DNA of 64,000 nucleotides from Rhizobium sp. 16-488-2b (lineage in GTDB: Bacteria; Pseudomonadota; Alphaproteobacteria; Rhizobiales; Rhizobiaceae), in contig NZ_JAGHMF010000003.1 of assembly GCF_017741815.1 (NCBI RefSeq), positions 62,001 to 126,000 on the forward strand. The letters run 5' to 3'. The position numbers and the translations under genes are program-made. The notes under the pieces are model-generated. The model was not told where the DNA came from. It searched no databases and was given only the letters and a program-made list of their open reading frames with translations. Position 1 is the stretch's first letter, and each line of letters starts with the position of its first letter. Below, in pieces: positions 53,030 to 61,933 of the stretch.

Positions 53030-53794
53030 CTATTGCGGATTGCGCTGGCTGGGCAGTGCGCAGCGATTGCCGCAGCTCGCGACTCCTGGCAGCATGTAGC
53101 GCAGGCAGCAGAGCTTGCGCCGCTGGATCATCTGCCCGCCTTCCTCGACTTGTCTAACGTTGCCGCACAGCGGATTCGGCCCGCCATCCGGCAGGCATCC
53201 GCGCACGAAGAGCGGCAGGTCGGGCGCGGAGCGCCCACCACTCTCGCTATCGGTCAGCCGCAGCGTATAGTCGATGTAGACGGCGGCGTTGTTCCACAGG
53301 AGCTTGGCCGAGAGCCCGCAGCGCTTCAAGCGCTCGACGGCCATGTTGAGATGGCCGGACATCAACGGCCCGACCACGGAAAATTCGTCGCCGCTCGTCT
53401 CTTCGCCAATCATGCCGCGATGGGAAACGCCGAAGGCGCGCGGCAGCCCGTCCTCGGTCAGCGCGATCGTCATCTCCTCGAAGGCAACCGGCAGCACCTG
53501 GCCAGCCAGGCGGCGGGCGAGCAGATAGGGAATGCTGATCCCGGCGAAGTAATAGAGCGACCACATGGAGACGACGGCACGGCGATCCGTGCCTTTGGTG
53601 ACCTCGGTGTACCGGTCGATCGCCCGCTCGAAACCGCCATCCTCGAAGAATGTAGCGAGGGTGACGCCACCGGCCAGCTCATCCGCCAGCATCATCTTCT
53701 CGCGGCACCAGGCGTGATCGCCGGAAAAAGCGTGCGACAAGCCGATCGGCTGCGGGAGCCCGGGCGCCGTCCGCGCGATCTGTTGAACTGCCAT
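53030..53794 (-). CDS. fhuF: FhuF-like ferric siderophore reductase
   Basis: This 254-residue protein resembles FhuF, a [2Fe-2S] protein that releases iron from hydroxamate siderophores by reduction. The C-terminal Cys cluster is C229-C230, C241 and C245 (CC-x10-C-x3-C); the enterobacterial protein is usually given as CC-x10-C-x2-C. The body carries WSLYYFAGISIPYLLARR and LLWNNAAVYIDYTL, typical of the family. A TGA-N9-TCA iron box lies 37 bases upstream. No siderophore receptor gene is adjacent. Confidence 0.85.
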   Translation of the reverse strand: MAVQQIARTAPGLPQPIGLSHAFSGDHAWCREKMMLADELAGGVTLATFFEDGGFERAIDRYTEVTKGTDRRAVVSMWSLYYFAGISIPYLLARRLAGQVLPVAFEEMTIALTEDGLPRAFGVSHRGMIGEETSGDEFSVVGPLMSGHLNMAVERLKRCGLSAKLLWNNAAVYIDYTLRLTDSESGGRSAPDLPLFVRGCLPDGGPNPLCGNVRQVEEGGQMIQRRKLCCLRYMLPGVASCGNRCALPSQRNPQ

Positions 53795-53831
53795 GACTGA
53801 GGTTCGGCCTTGCCCGTATGCGTCTTAATCC

Positions 53832-53846
53832 TGACTATGATAATCA
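53832..53846. promoter_or_regulatory. RirA-type iron-responsive (IRO) box upstream of fhuF
   Basis: TGA-CTATGATAA-TCA (53832-53846) fits the TGA-N9-TCA pattern of the rhizobial iron-responsive operator bound by RirA, and the flanking C and G extend the symmetry by one pair. It is 37 bases before the fhuF start codon, a suitable place to block transcription when iron is plentiful. Confidence 0.6.
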
Positions 53847-53930
53847 GCAAATACGCGCCGGGAAAGTGTTTTATGAGTGCGGGTGTCCACTTTTTCGGCG
53901 ATTGCTGAATTAAGCGCGCAGGCGCCGCGA

Positions 53931-54815
53931 TCAGCGCTGCGCTTCGGAGAGCAGCCAGCGGCGGAAGGCGGCCGCTGCCGGCCGTTCCAGCGCCTGGCCG
54001 GGATAGACAAGATGGAAGGCGAGCCGGCTGGCGACCCCGACGGGGAAGGGAGCGACGACTTGGCCGTCTTCCAGTTCAGTCGTCACGAAGGAGCGCCGCA
54101 TCAGCGCGAAGCCGAGCCCCGCCTTCATCGCCTCGTAAGCGCCGTTACCGTGCATGAAGACCGGCCCACGGGCGGCATCGACATTGCTCGCGCCCGCCGC
54201 TTCCAGCCATAGCTGCCAGTCGTGGCGGTAGACGTCGTGGATCAGCTGGAACGGCGCTAGTGCATCGGGCGACGGATCCGGGCCGAGCTCACCGGCGAGT
54301 TTCGGCGTGCAGACCGGCACCAGCTCGTCATCCACCAGCCGCTCGCTGACGAGCCCGTCATAGCCCCCGAGCCCATGGCGTATGGCGAGGTCTATGCCAT
54401 CGCGCTGGAAATCCATCACCCTGTGCGAGGCGCTGATACGCACGTCGATCTCCGGGTTCAGCGCTTCGAAGCGCGAAAGCCGCGGCACCAGCCAGTAGGT
54501 CGCAAAGCCCGCTGTGCATGTGACGTTCAGCACCGTGCCGCGGTTTCGCGCCGTGATCGCCGCCGTCGCCTCGCGCACCAGCCGAAAGGCCGCCCGCAGC
54601 GTCGTGAAATAGTCTGCACCCTCAGTCGTCAGCGCCAGTGCCCGCGTCTTGCGCTCGAACAGGCGCACGCCGAGCGATGTCTCGAGATCGCGGATCTGCA
54701 GGCTGACGGCGCCCGGCGTCACATTGAGTCCCCGCGCCGCAAGCGTCATGCTCAGATGCCGGGCGGCGGCCTCGAAGGCGCGGAGCGCCGAAAGCGATGG
54801 AAGAAAATCACTCAT
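53931..54815 (-). CDS. LysR-type transcriptional regulator, GcvA-like
   Basis: This 294-residue regulator opens LPSLSALRAFEAAARHLSMT, then LAARGLNVTPGAVSLQIRDL, the start pattern of the GcvA/AmpR branch of LysR proteins. The effector domain carries SASHRVMDFQRDGIDLAIRH. It is divergent from an EamA transporter gene across a 213-base spacer, so it probably controls it. It is not obviously linked to fhuF, which lies downstream behind its own iron box. Confidence 0.87.
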   Translation of the reverse strand: MSDFLPSLSALRAFEAAARHLSMTLAARGLNVTPGAVSLQIRDLETSLGVRLFERKTRALALTTEGADYFTTLRAAFRLVREATAAITARNRGTVLNVTCTAGFATYWLVPRLSRFEALNPEIDVRISASHRVMDFQRDGIDLAIRHGLGGYDGLVSERLVDDELVPVCTPKLAGELGPDPSPDALAPFQLIHDVYRHDWQLWLEAAGASNVDAARGPVFMHGNGAYEAMKAGLGFALMRRSFVTTELEDGQVVAPFPVGVASRLAFHLVYPGQALERPAAAAFRRWLLSEAQR

Positions 54816-55028
54816 GCTTTAGCTCAGCTCAATCATGAAACGAAAAAGACTCGTTTGTCGCATGGCCCTGACCGCCATAGTATATGCGTCAAGGCGATCA
54901 TTCTAGATGTAAGCTTGACCGTCACGGATAAGAATAACTCGACGGACGATAACAGGCCGCGCAGGAATCGGGTGGTGCAGGCTAGCGCCGAGCGCTAAGC
55001 CAGCCATGCCGCAAAAGGGAGAGAAGCG

Positions 55029-55946
55029 ATGCAGCAGAGACAGATGGGCCTTGCCGAATGGGGAATGTTGCTGGTGCTGTCGCTGCTCTGGGGCGGCTCC
55101 TTCCTGTTCAACGGCATCCTGGTGAAAACCCTGCCGCCGTTTACCATCGTCACCGGCCGCGTGCTGATCGCCGCCGTCGCGCTGAACCTGATCGTGCGCG
55201 CCACCGGTCACGCCATGCCGCGTGACGGCAAGTCCTGGGCGGCCTTCTTCGTCATGGGCCTGATCAACAACATGATCCCCTTCTGCCTCATCGTCTGGGG
55301 GCAGACGCATATTGCGAGCGGCCTCGCCTCGATCCTCAACGCCACCACGCCGCTCTTCGGCGTCGTCGTCGCGCATCTGTTGACAGCGGATGAGAAGATG
55401 ACCGGCAACCGCCTGCTCGGCGTCATCGTCGGCTTTGCCGGCGTCGCCTACATGATCGGCTTCGATGCGCTGCGCGATCTGGGAACCAATGTGCTGGCGC
55501 AGCTCGCCGTTCTCGGCGCCGCGCTCTCCTATTCCTTCGCCGGCATCTACGGCCGCCGCTTCCGCCAGATGGGCATGGCACCGCTTCTCCCTGCCGCCGG
55601 CCAGGTCACCGCCTCCAGCGTGCTGATGCTCCCCATCGCCCTCATCGTCGACCACCCCTGGACGCTCGCCGCCCCCTCTATGGAGACCTGGATGGCGCTC
55701 TTTGGTCTGGCGCTGCTGTCGACGGCGGTCGCCTACGTCCTCTTCTTCCGCATCCTCGCCACGGCGGGAGCCACCAACCTCATGCTCGTCACGTTCCTCA
55801 TCCCCGTCAGCGCCATCCTGCTCGGCGCCGCTATCCTCGGCGAGCAGTTGCAGGCCAAGCATCTGATCGGCATGGCGATGATCGCGATCGGGTTGGCTGC
55901 AATCGATGGGCGGTTGTTTGCGCGGGTGCGGAGGAGGGTGGTGTGA
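55029..55946 (+). CDS. EamA/DMT-family transporter
   Basis: This 305-residue protein has ten hydrophobic spans in two EamA repeats, opening MGLAEWGMLLVLSLLWGGSF after a short tail; the WGGSF ending is typical of the family. GGGAGAGAAG lies ahead of the ATG. A GcvA-like LysR gene diverges from it, suggesting regulated export of an amino acid or similar metabolite. The substrate is unknown. A RIME-like repeat follows 44 bases after its stop. Confidence 0.84.
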   Translation: MQQRQMGLAEWGMLLVLSLLWGGSFLFNGILVKTLPPFTIVTGRVLIAAVALNLIVRATGHAMPRDGKSWAAFFVMGLINNMIPFCLIVWGQTHIASGLASILNATTPLFGVVVAHLLTADEKMTGNRLLGVIVGFAGVAYMIGFDALRDLGTNVLAQLAVLGAALSYSFAGIYGRRFRQMGMAPLLPAAGQVTASSVLMLPIALIVDHPWTLAAPSMETWMALFGLALLSTAVAYVLFFRILATAGATNLMLVTFLIPVSAILLGAAILGEQLQAKHLIGMAMIAIGLAAIDGRLFARVRRRVV

Positions 55947-55990
55947 GCGCGGGAGTTATTTAGAAACAACAGGATAGCGCAGAGCCCGGA

Positions 55991-56115
55991 GCCCCCTCAT
56001 CCGACCCTTCGGGCCACCTTCTCCCCGTTGGGGAGAAGGGAGGTTGGAGCGAGTGGCTCACTCCAAGTCTCTTCTCCCCAACGGGGAGAAGGTGCCGGCA
56101 GGCGGATGAGGGGGC
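55991..56115. repeat. RIME-like intergenic repeat, copy 2
   Basis: This 125-bp element is bounded by the perfect 13-bp inverted repeat GCCCCCTCATCCG (55991-56003) and CGGATGAGGGGGC (56103-56115). Inside are hairpins built on CTTCTCCCC/GGGGAGAAG, twice, and a central GGAGCGAGTGGCTCACTCC palindrome. It matches the element at 20446-20576 in ends and layout and lies between convergent genes. Confidence 0.85.
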
Positions 56116-56154
56116 TTCACGGTAGGAAGCTAACCGCCTGAACCGCTCCCCAAA

Positions 56155-57357
56155 TCAACAAGCCAGATCAGCCACCACCGAATCCAGAATCAGCATCCCC
56201 GACGGCGTGCAGCGGATGCGCGAATTGCCGATCCGCTCGATAAACCCGTGTTCCAGTAAAAACTCTTCGCGCTTCGGGTCGGGATCACGGCCCGAGAGCT
56301 GCTGCCAGCGGGCGAGATCGACGCCTTCGGTGAGGCGCAGGCCCATCAGCAACAGTTCGTCGGCCTGTTCGTCATAGCCGAGCTGTTCTTGGTCGAGCAC
56401 GCCGTGGCCATCGCGCTCCACGAGCTCCAGCCAGGCTTCCGGCTTGCGCTCGGTGGCGGTGGCGAGCTTGATGGGGCCGCGTGTCAGCCGTCCATGCGCG
56501 CCGGGTCCGATGCCGGCATAGTCGCCGTAGCGCCAATAGGTGAGGTTGTGGCGGCTCTCCGCGCCCGGGCGGGCGTGGTTGGAGACCTCGTAGGCGGGCA
56601 TGCCCTCGGCGGCGGTGATTTCCTGCGTCGCCTCGTAGAGCAGCGCCGACTGGTCGTCGTCAGGCACGACGAGCTTGCCCATCTTGTGCAGCCCGAAGAA
56701 GGGCGTGCCCTCCTCGATCGTCAGCTGGTAGAGCGACAGGTGATCGACGGCATAGGAGATCGCTTGCTTGAGCTCCCGCTCCCATTCCTCCACCGTCTGC
56801 TTCGGACGGGCGTAGATCAGGTCGAAGGACATGCGCGGGAAGATGTCGCGCGCCAGCTTGATTGCCTTCAGCGCATCCTCGACATCGTGCAGACGCCCGA
56901 GAAATTTCAGGTCACGATCGTTCAGCGCCTGCACGCCGAGCGACACGCGGTTGACACCGGCGGCGCGGTAGCCGCGAAAACGCTCGGCCTCTACGCTGGA
57001 GGGGTTGGCCTCCATGGTGATCTCGATACCCTCGGGCATGTGCCATTCCTTGGCGATGCCGTCGAGAATGGCCGAAACCGTGGATGGGTTCATCAGCGAT
57101 GGCGTGCCGCCGCCGAGGAAGACGCTGGTCACCGTTTTCGGGCCGCTCAGCTGCCGCATCGCCGCCATCTCCTTCAGGAAGGCGGCGGTGAAGCGCTCCT
57201 GGTCGACAGGCTGGTGGCGCACATGGCTGTTGAAGTCGCAATAGGGGCACTTGGCGGCACAGAACGGCCAATGCACGTAGACGCCGAAGCCGGGCTCGCC
57301 GGTATCGGGCAAAAGAGATGCATAGCGCGTCAGGTTAGGCTGTTCCAAAGTATCCAC
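56155..57357 (-). CDS. hemW: HemW-type radical SAM haem chaperone
   Basis: This 400-residue radical-SAM protein resembles HemN but belongs to the HemW group, which binds and delivers haem. The iron-sulfur Cys are Cys33, Cys37 and Cys40 in PFCAAKCPYCDFNSH, matching C-x3-C-x2-C. GGGTPSL and IEITMEANPSS follow. It lacks the N-terminal extension and extra residues of coproporphyrinogen oxidase HemN, so porphyrin oxidation is unlikely. It lies ten bases after rdgB in the usual rdgB-hemW order. Confidence 0.92.
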   Translation of the reverse strand: MDTLEQPNLTRYASLLPDTGEPGFGVYVHWPFCAAKCPYCDFNSHVRHQPVDQERFTAAFLKEMAAMRQLSGPKTVTSVFLGGGTPSLMNPSTVSAILDGIAKEWHMPEGIEITMEANPSSVEAERFRGYRAAGVNRVSLGVQALNDRDLKFLGRLHDVEDALKAIKLARDIFPRMSFDLIYARPKQTVEEWERELKQAISYAVDHLSLYQLTIEEGTPFFGLHKMGKLVVPDDDQSALLYEATQEITAAEGMPAYEVSNHARPGAESRHNLTYWRYGDYAGIGPGAHGRLTRGPIKLATATERKPEAWLELVERDGHGVLDQEQLGYDEQADELLLMGLRLTEGVDLARWQQLSGRDPDPKREEFLLEHGFIERIGNSRIRCTPSGMLILDSVVADLAC

Positions 57358-57367
57358 GATTCGGGTC

Positions 57368-58012
57368 TTAAGCGTCCAGGCAGGTTTCGACGAAGATCTT
57401 GAAGGCGCGGGCGCGGTGCGAGAGGGCGGCAGCGTCGCCCGGCTTCCAGCCGTGCTTCTCTTCCGCGCTCATCTCGCCGAATGTGGTGTCGTAGCCCTCG
57501 GGCTGAAAGACCGGGTCGTAGCCGAAGCCTTCCGTGCCGCGCGGCGGCCAGGCGACGAAGCCTTCCACTTCGCCGCGGAACATTTCGGTGTGCCCATCCG
57601 GCCATGCCAGGCAGAGCACGCTGACGAAGCGCGCGGTGCGCTGCTCCGGCGTGGTCGCGCCTTTCTCCTCGAGAGCGGTTTCGACCTTTTGCATCGCCAT
57701 GGCAAAATCGCGCGTCCCATCGGCCGTTTCCGCCCAGTTGGCGGTGTAGACACCAGGTGCGCCACCGAGCGCGTCGATGACAAGGCCGCTGTCGTCGGAG
57801 AGCGACGGCAGGCCCGACGCCTTGGCCGAAGCCAGCGCCTTGATGGCGGCGTTTTCCTCGAAGGTCGTGCCGGTCTCATCCGGCTCCTCGAATTTCAGTT
57901 CGGCTGCCGATTTCGCCGAAAAGCCGAAAGGACCGATCAGGTCGGCGATCTCGCGTATCTTGCCGGCATTGTGGCTGGCAACGACGATGGTGCGGGTATC
58001 GAGCTTGCGCAT
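57368..58012 (-). CDS. rdgB: XTP/dITP diphosphatase
   Basis: This 214-residue Ham1/RdgB-family pyrophosphatase removes XTP, ITP and dITP from nucleotide pools. Typical sequences are [20 protein letters not shown] at the N-terminus, [29 protein letters not shown], the [12 protein letters not shown] loop and a final [11 protein letters not shown]. Length is normal. It lies ten bases before hemW and ten bases after the VOC gene on the same strand, so all three are probably one unit. Confidence 0.95.
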   Translation of the reverse strand: MRKLDTRTIVVASHNAGKIREIADLIGPFGFSAKSAAELKFEEPDETGTTFEENAAIKALASAKASGLPSLSDDSGLVIDALGGAPGVYTANWAETADGTRDFAMAMQKVETALEEKGATTPEQRTARFVSVLCLAWPDGHTEMFRGEVEGFVAWPPRGTEGFGYDPVFQPEGYDTTFGEMSAEEKHGWKPGDAAALSHRARAFKIFVETCLDA

Positions 58013-58022
58013 GAGCGGTCCT

Positions 58023-58427
58023 TCAAAGATTCCAAAGTTTGGGTTCGGCGCATTCCAGGCTGTTGCCGTCAGGATCGCGGAAATAGATCGATCGCGCCCC
58101 GTTCGGCCAGCAGAAATCGCTTTCGATGGAAACGCCCGCTTTGTTGAGCTTTTCCGCGATCAAGTCAATCGCTTCCGCACTCATCCGGAAACAGGCATGC
58201 CCCGCGCCCGTCGTGCCATGCGGCGGAACCGGCAGCGCGTCAGAAGAGGGCGGCTTGATCGTTTCATGGCGGTTGAAGATCAGAAGGATGCCCGGGCCGC
58301 AGCGGAAGAAGACGTGCCGGTTGTCATGGCGCAGAACTTTCTCGAGGCCGAGAACATCGCGATAGAAGCGCTCGGCGGCATCGAGGTCGTCGACATAAAG
58401 CGCGGTTTCAAGAATGCCGTCGATCAT
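58023..58427 (-). CDS. VOC-superfamily (glyoxalase-fold) protein
   Basis: This 134-residue protein has a glyoxalase/bleomycin-resistance fold with two beta-alpha-beta-beta-beta units: [20 protein letters not shown], then [21 protein letters not shown] and the closing [17 protein letters not shown]. The metal-type residues in the VOC pattern (His and Glu) are partly present. I chose the ATG at 58427, which starts [12 protein letters not shown]. It sits upstream of rdgB in the same direction; its substrate is unknown. Confidence 0.85.
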   Translation of the reverse strand: MIDGILETALYVDDLDAAERFYRDVLGLEKVLRHDNRHVFFRCGPGILLIFNRHETIKPPSSDALPVPPHGTTGAGHACFRMSAEAIDLIAEKLNKAGVSIESDFCWPNGARSIYFRDPDGNSLECAEPKLWNL

Positions 58428-58455
58428 GCTGTCATTCTCCGGGGCGCCAAAGACC

Positions 58456-58586
58456 CTCTCTGGCCTGCCGGCCATCTCCCCCACAAGGGGGGAGAACCGC
58501 TGGGCGCGCCCGCCTGCCTCAATCGAGGCTCGGCGGTGCCGCTAGGTTAAGCCCTCCCCCTTGTGGGGAGGGTTGGGGAGGGGACT
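58456..58586. repeat. Palindromic G/C-run repeats between VOC gene and rph
   Basis: Two hairpins built on TCTCCCCC-ACAA-GGGGGGAGA (from about 58475) and CCCTCCCC-CTTG-TGGGGAGGG (from about 58552) lie in opposite orientation and share the CCCCACAAGGGG core. This resembles another common intergenic repeat of rhizobia; its outer boundaries are not sharp. Confidence 0.6.
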
Positions 58587-58624
58587 TGCTTGCTACAGCC
58601 TCTCAGCTGTCCTTAGCAAACCCC

Positions 58625-59341
58625 TCAGGCAATCGCCGCCTTCTGCATCTCCACCAGCTCGGCAATGCCGTTCTTGGCAAGCGCCATCAGCGCGCCGAAC
58701 TCTTCCTCGCTGAACGGCGTGCCCTCGGCCGTGCCCTGGATCTCGACGATCCCGCCGGCGCCCGTCATCACGAAGTTCGCGTCGGTCTCGGCCGATGAGT
58801 CCTCGAGGTAGTCGAGATCGATGACAGGCTGGCTGGCGAAGACACCGCAGGAGATCGCGGCGACGTGGTCCTTCAGGACCCGCTCGACCTTGATCATGTT
58901 GCGGCTTTCCATCCACTTCAGGCAATCGTAGAGCGCGATCCACGCGCCGGTGATCGATGCAGTGCGGGTGCCACCGTCGGCCTGGATGACGTCGCAGTCG
59001 AGCGTGATCTGGCGTTCGCCGAGTTCCTTGAGGTCGACCACGGCGCGCAGCGAGCGGCCGATCAGGCGCTGGATTTCCTGGGTGCGGCCACCCTGCTTGC
59101 CGGCGGCGGCTTCGCGCTTCATGCGGTCGCCTGTTGCGCGCGGCAGCATGCCGTATTCGGCGGTGACCCAGCCCTTGCCGGTGTTGCGCAGCCACGGCGG
59201 CGTCTTTTCTTCAAGGCTCGCGGTGCAGAGCACATGCGTGTCGCCGAATTTCACCAGACAGGAGCCTTCGGCGTGCTTGGAAAAGTTGCGCTCGAAGGTG
59301 ACCTTGCGCATCTGGTCGGTTTTTCTGCCTGATGGCCGCAT
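58625..59341 (-). CDS. rph: Ribonuclease PH
   Basis: This 238-residue phosphorolytic 3'-to-5' exonuclease trims tRNA 3' ends. Landmarks are [20 protein letters not shown] at the start, [47 protein letters not shown] and [13 protein letters not shown]. Full length without truncation, unlike the frameshifted copy of E. coli K-12. It is divergent from hrcA with a shared spacer of about 183 bases. Confidence 0.96.
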   Translation of the reverse strand: MRPSGRKTDQMRKVTFERNFSKHAEGSCLVKFGDTHVLCTASLEEKTPPWLRNTGKGWVTAEYGMLPRATGDRMKREAAAGKQGGRTQEIQRLIGRSLRAVVDLKELGERQITLDCDVIQADGGTRTASITGAWIALYDCLKWMESRNMIKVERVLKDHVAAISCGVFASQPVIDLDYLEDSSAETDANFVMTGAGGIVEIQGTAEGTPFSEEEFGALMALAKNGIAELVEMQKAAIA

Positions 59342-59459
59342 CCTAATTCTCCTCGGTGCACGGGACCGGGAACGCGGGCGCGATCCCAGGCTTCATCCTA
59401 TGTGCGGGTCTGTTGTTGACCGCTTCTACGATTGGCGGCGCCCATTTGCAAATTCCCTT

Positions 59460-59487
59460 TTGCGCGCACGGGGAGATTGGCTATATT
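59460..59487 (+). promoter_or_regulatory. Candidate promoter of hrcA
   Basis: TTGCGC (59460-59465) and TATATT (59482-59487) lie 16 bases apart, 38 bases before the chosen hrcA start. Both boxes match the sigma-70-type consensus at four of six or better. No CIRCE palindrome (TTAGCACTC-N9-GAGTGCTAA) is visible, so I see no sign of HrcA autoregulation. Confidence 0.5.
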
Positions 59488-59524
59488 TTGCGGCATCATT
59501 ATCAGCATGGGTGCGCAAGGCTTA

Positions 59525-60613
59525 ATGGAATTCAGGTCGTCGACGATTTCGGACGCCGTTGCCGCGCTGGACGAACGCTCCAAGGAAATCTTCCGTCGCA
59601 TCGTCGAGGGCTATCTGGAGACGGGCGAGCCGCTGGGCTCGCGCAATCTTTCGCGCATCCTGCCCATGTCGCTGTCGCCGGCCTCCGTGCGCAATGTCAT
59701 GAGCGATCTGGAAGAGCTCGGCCTCGTCTATTCCCCGCATGTCAGCGCCGGCCGCTTGCCAACGCAAGTGGGCCTGCGCTTCTTCGTCGATGCCTTCATG
59801 CAGGTCGGAGATCTCTCCGCCGAGGATCGCGCCAATATCGACCGGCAGGTGCGGGCGGAAAGCCGTGATGGCCCGATGGAAGCGATGATGAACGAGGCAA
59901 GCCGCATGCTGTCGGGCATGTCGCGCGGCGCCGGTCTCGTCATCACCTCGAAGAGCGATCCCGTGCTCAAGCACGTCGAGTTCATTCGCCTGGAGCCCAC
60001 CAAGGCGCTGGCCGTTCTCGTCGGCGATCACGACCAGGTCGAGAACCGCATCATCGAACTGCCCGCCGGCGTCACCTCCTCGCAGCTCACCGAAGCCGCG
60101 AACTTCCTCAACGCCCACATGACCGGCCAGACGCTGCCCGAACTGCGCAGCCAGCTCGGTCGCTTGAAGGCTGATGTGCGCCACGAGCTCGACGCGCTGT
60201 CGCAGGATCTGGTGGAGCGCGGCATCGCCGTCTGGTCCGGCAGCGCGGATGAAGGCAAGCCGGCGCAGCTCATCATCCGCGGCCGCGCCAATCTCTTGGA
60301 GGGGCTGGGCAATCCGGATGATCTCGATCGCCTGCGCATGCTGTTCGATGATCTCGAGAAGAAGGACAGCCTGCTGGAGCTGCTGAATCTGGCCGAAAGC
60401 GGCCCTGGCGTGCGCATCTTCATCGGCTCGGAAAACAAGCTCTTCTCGCTCTCCGGCTCCTCGCTGATCGTCGCACCCTATCGCGACGAGGACGACCGCA
60501 TCGTCGGCGCCGTCGGCGTCATCGGCCCGACGCGGCTCAACTATTCGCGCATCGTGCCGATGGTCGATTACACCGCACAGCTGATGGCGAGGCTCTCGCG
60601 CCCGTCCAAATAA
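59525..60613 (+). CDS. hrcA: Heat-inducible transcription repressor HrcA
   Basis: This 362-residue repressor binds CIRCE operators of heat-shock operons, typically groESL. The N-terminal winged helix is visible in LDERSKEIFRRIVEGYLETG, EPLGSRNLSR and LSPASVRNVMSDLEELGLVY. The C-terminal domain includes SLIVAPYRDEDDRIVGAVGV and GPTRLNYSRIVPMVDYTA. I chose the ATG at 59525 because CAAGG lies just upstream; an in-frame ATG at 59507 would add six residues. It begins divergent from rph and is separated from grpE by a broken GFA gene. Confidence 0.95.
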   Translation: MEFRSSTISDAVAALDERSKEIFRRIVEGYLETGEPLGSRNLSRILPMSLSPASVRNVMSDLEELGLVYSPHVSAGRLPTQVGLRFFVDAFMQVGDLSAEDRANIDRQVRAESRDGPMEAMMNEASRMLSGMSRGAGLVITSKSDPVLKHVEFIRLEPTKALAVLVGDHDQVENRIIELPAGVTSSQLTEAANFLNAHMTGQTLPELRSQLGRLKADVRHELDALSQDLVERGIAVWSGSADEGKPAQLIIRGRANLLEGLGNPDDLDRLRMLFDDLEKKDSLLELLNLAESGPGVRIFIGSENKLFSLSGSSLIVAPYRDEDDRIVGAVGVIGPTRLNYSRIVPMVDYTAQLMARLSRPSK

Positions 60614-60615
60614 CG

Positions 60616-61049
60616 CTATTCCGGCAGCTGCACGCCGGAACCGCCCATCTCCGAAGGCATGTCCTTGAACTTCGGCAGCCCGTCCTTCACGTGCAGGATG
60701 GTGTCTTCGTAGTTCACATGCATGGTCGGCTTGTAATCGAGATCGGGGATAACGGGCGCATAGACGTCGGTCACGCCCCAGAGCGGATGCTCGCTGTAGA
60801 GATGCCCGCCGCAGGTGTCGCAGAATTTGCGCACGCTGTAATCGGTCTTCTGGAAGCTCTCCACATGCTCGCCACCCTTGGTGACCCGAACCGCCTGCGG
60901 CTGCCGAGCGTGAAGGTGTTGATCGGCCCGGCCGACCAGTGCTGGCAGGAGCGACAATGGCAATAGCCCATCGCGACAGGCGTGCCGGTCACGGTCAGTT
61001 CCACGGCACCGCAAAAGCATTTCCCGACATAGACGTTTTCGTCGGCCAT
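60616..61049 (-). pseudogene. Frameshifted GFA-family (glutathione-dependent formaldehyde-activating) protein
   Basis: Two overlapping frames together encode one GFA-domain protein. The first gives MADENVYVGKCFCGAVELTV and HCRSCQHWSAGPINTFTL. The second resumes at QPQAVRVTKG and gives FCDTCGGHLYSEHP and the C-terminus. All zinc Cys motifs (C-x-C, C-x-C-x-x-C, C-x-x-C) are present. Restoring one base (an A on the plus strand between 60905 and 60906) would join the frames through TLWQPQ. So the gene carries a one-base deletion, or the sequence has an error. GGGAGG lies upstream of the ATG at 61049. Confidence 0.8.
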
Positions 61050-61201
61050 CTCAGCACCTCCCAGGTTGGGAGATGAGTGTCGCACCATATCAGCCTTTGC
61101 GAAAGTAAGAATGACATGTGGCTGCCGCCTCGCTGTCGCTTTCATATGCGGTCGTCACGGGCCGAACATGCCTGTGTTTCCGACCTTCTTCGTCACGCAG
61201 A

Positions 61202-61230
61202 CTTGATTTTTGATGTTCAAAGTTCGATAT
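61202..61230 (+). promoter_or_regulatory. Candidate grpE promoter
   Basis: CTTGAT (61202-61207) and CGATAT (61225-61230) lie 17 bases apart, 38 bases before grpE. The CTTG start of the -35 box fits alphaproteobacterial heat-shock (RpoH) promoters, but the -10 box is not diagnostic. Confidence 0.4.
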
Positions 61231-61268
61231 CGGGCACATCCAAAAGCCACCAATGACCGGAGAACGTC

Positions 61269-61889
61269 ATGACTGACGAGACGACGAAGAACGGACCTGA
61301 CGCAGCCGCGGAAGAAGCCGCAGCCGACGCCGCCGCAAACGTCGAGAACGAGACCGCAGCCGAGCCCGATCCGATCGAGCTCCTGAAGGCTGAGAATGCC
61401 GAGCTGCGCGACCGCTATCTGCGCCTCGCCGCCGACATGGACAATCTGCGTCGCCGCACCGAGCGCGAAGTCAAGGACGCCAAGTCCTATTCCGCAGCCG
61501 GCTTCGCCCGCGACATGCTGGCTGTCTCCGACAACCTGCGCCGCGCGCTCGACGCCATTCCGGAAGAGGCCCGCGCTGGCGCCGATGCCGGCCTGACGAC
61601 GCTGATCGAAGGTGTCGAGATGACCGAGCGCTCGATGCTGTCGACGCTGGAGCGCCACGGCGTGCGCAAGCTGGAGCCAGTCGGCCAGAAGTTCGACCCG
61701 AACTTCCACCAGGCGATGTTCGAAGTGCCGAACCCCGACGTGCCCAACAACACCGTCGTCCAGGTCGTCCAGGCCGGCTATTCCATCGGCGAACGCGTAT
61801 TGCGCCCCGCCATGGTCGGCGTCGCCAAGGGCGGCCCGAAGATCGTCGAAGCCGAAACCAACTCGGTCTTCGACCAGAAGGACGCCTAA
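61269..61889 (+). CDS. grpE: Nucleotide exchange factor GrpE
   Basis: This 206-residue co-chaperone swaps ADP for ATP on DnaK. It has an acidic, Ala/Glu-rich N-terminal tail, then a long coiled coil ([20 protein letters not shown], then [17 protein letters not shown]), and the C-terminal beta wing with [20 protein letters not shown] and [24 protein letters not shown] precedes the ATG. dnaK and dnaJ are not in the window. hrcA lies just upstream beyond the broken GFA gene, the usual heat-shock neighbourhood. Confidence 0.96.
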   Translation: MTDETTKNGPDAAAEEAAADAAANVENETAAEPDPIELLKAENAELRDRYLRLAADMDNLRRRTEREVKDAKSYSAAGFARDMLAVSDNLRRALDAIPEEARAGADAGLTTLIEGVEMTERSMLSTLERHGVRKLEPVGQKFDPNFHQAMFEVPNPDVPNNTVVQVVQAGYSIGERVLRPAMVGVAKGGPKIVEAETNSVFDQKDA

Positions 61890-61897
61890 TCCAATCG

Positions 61898-61915
61898 GGC
61901 CCGCCTGAGCGGGCC
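61898..61915. terminator. Hairpin between grpE and the nucleoside hydrolase gene
   Basis: GGCCCGC (61898-61904) pairs perfectly with GCGGGCC (61909-61915) around CTGA, between two convergent genes. U-runs are weak on both sides. Confidence 0.65.
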
Positions 61916-61933
61916 TGATCTCATTCAAGATAG

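Noticed and set aside
59342..59524. A CIRCE operator for HrcA autoregulation
   Set aside because: The TTAGCACTC-N9-GAGTGCTAA palindrome is not present here or upstream of grpE.
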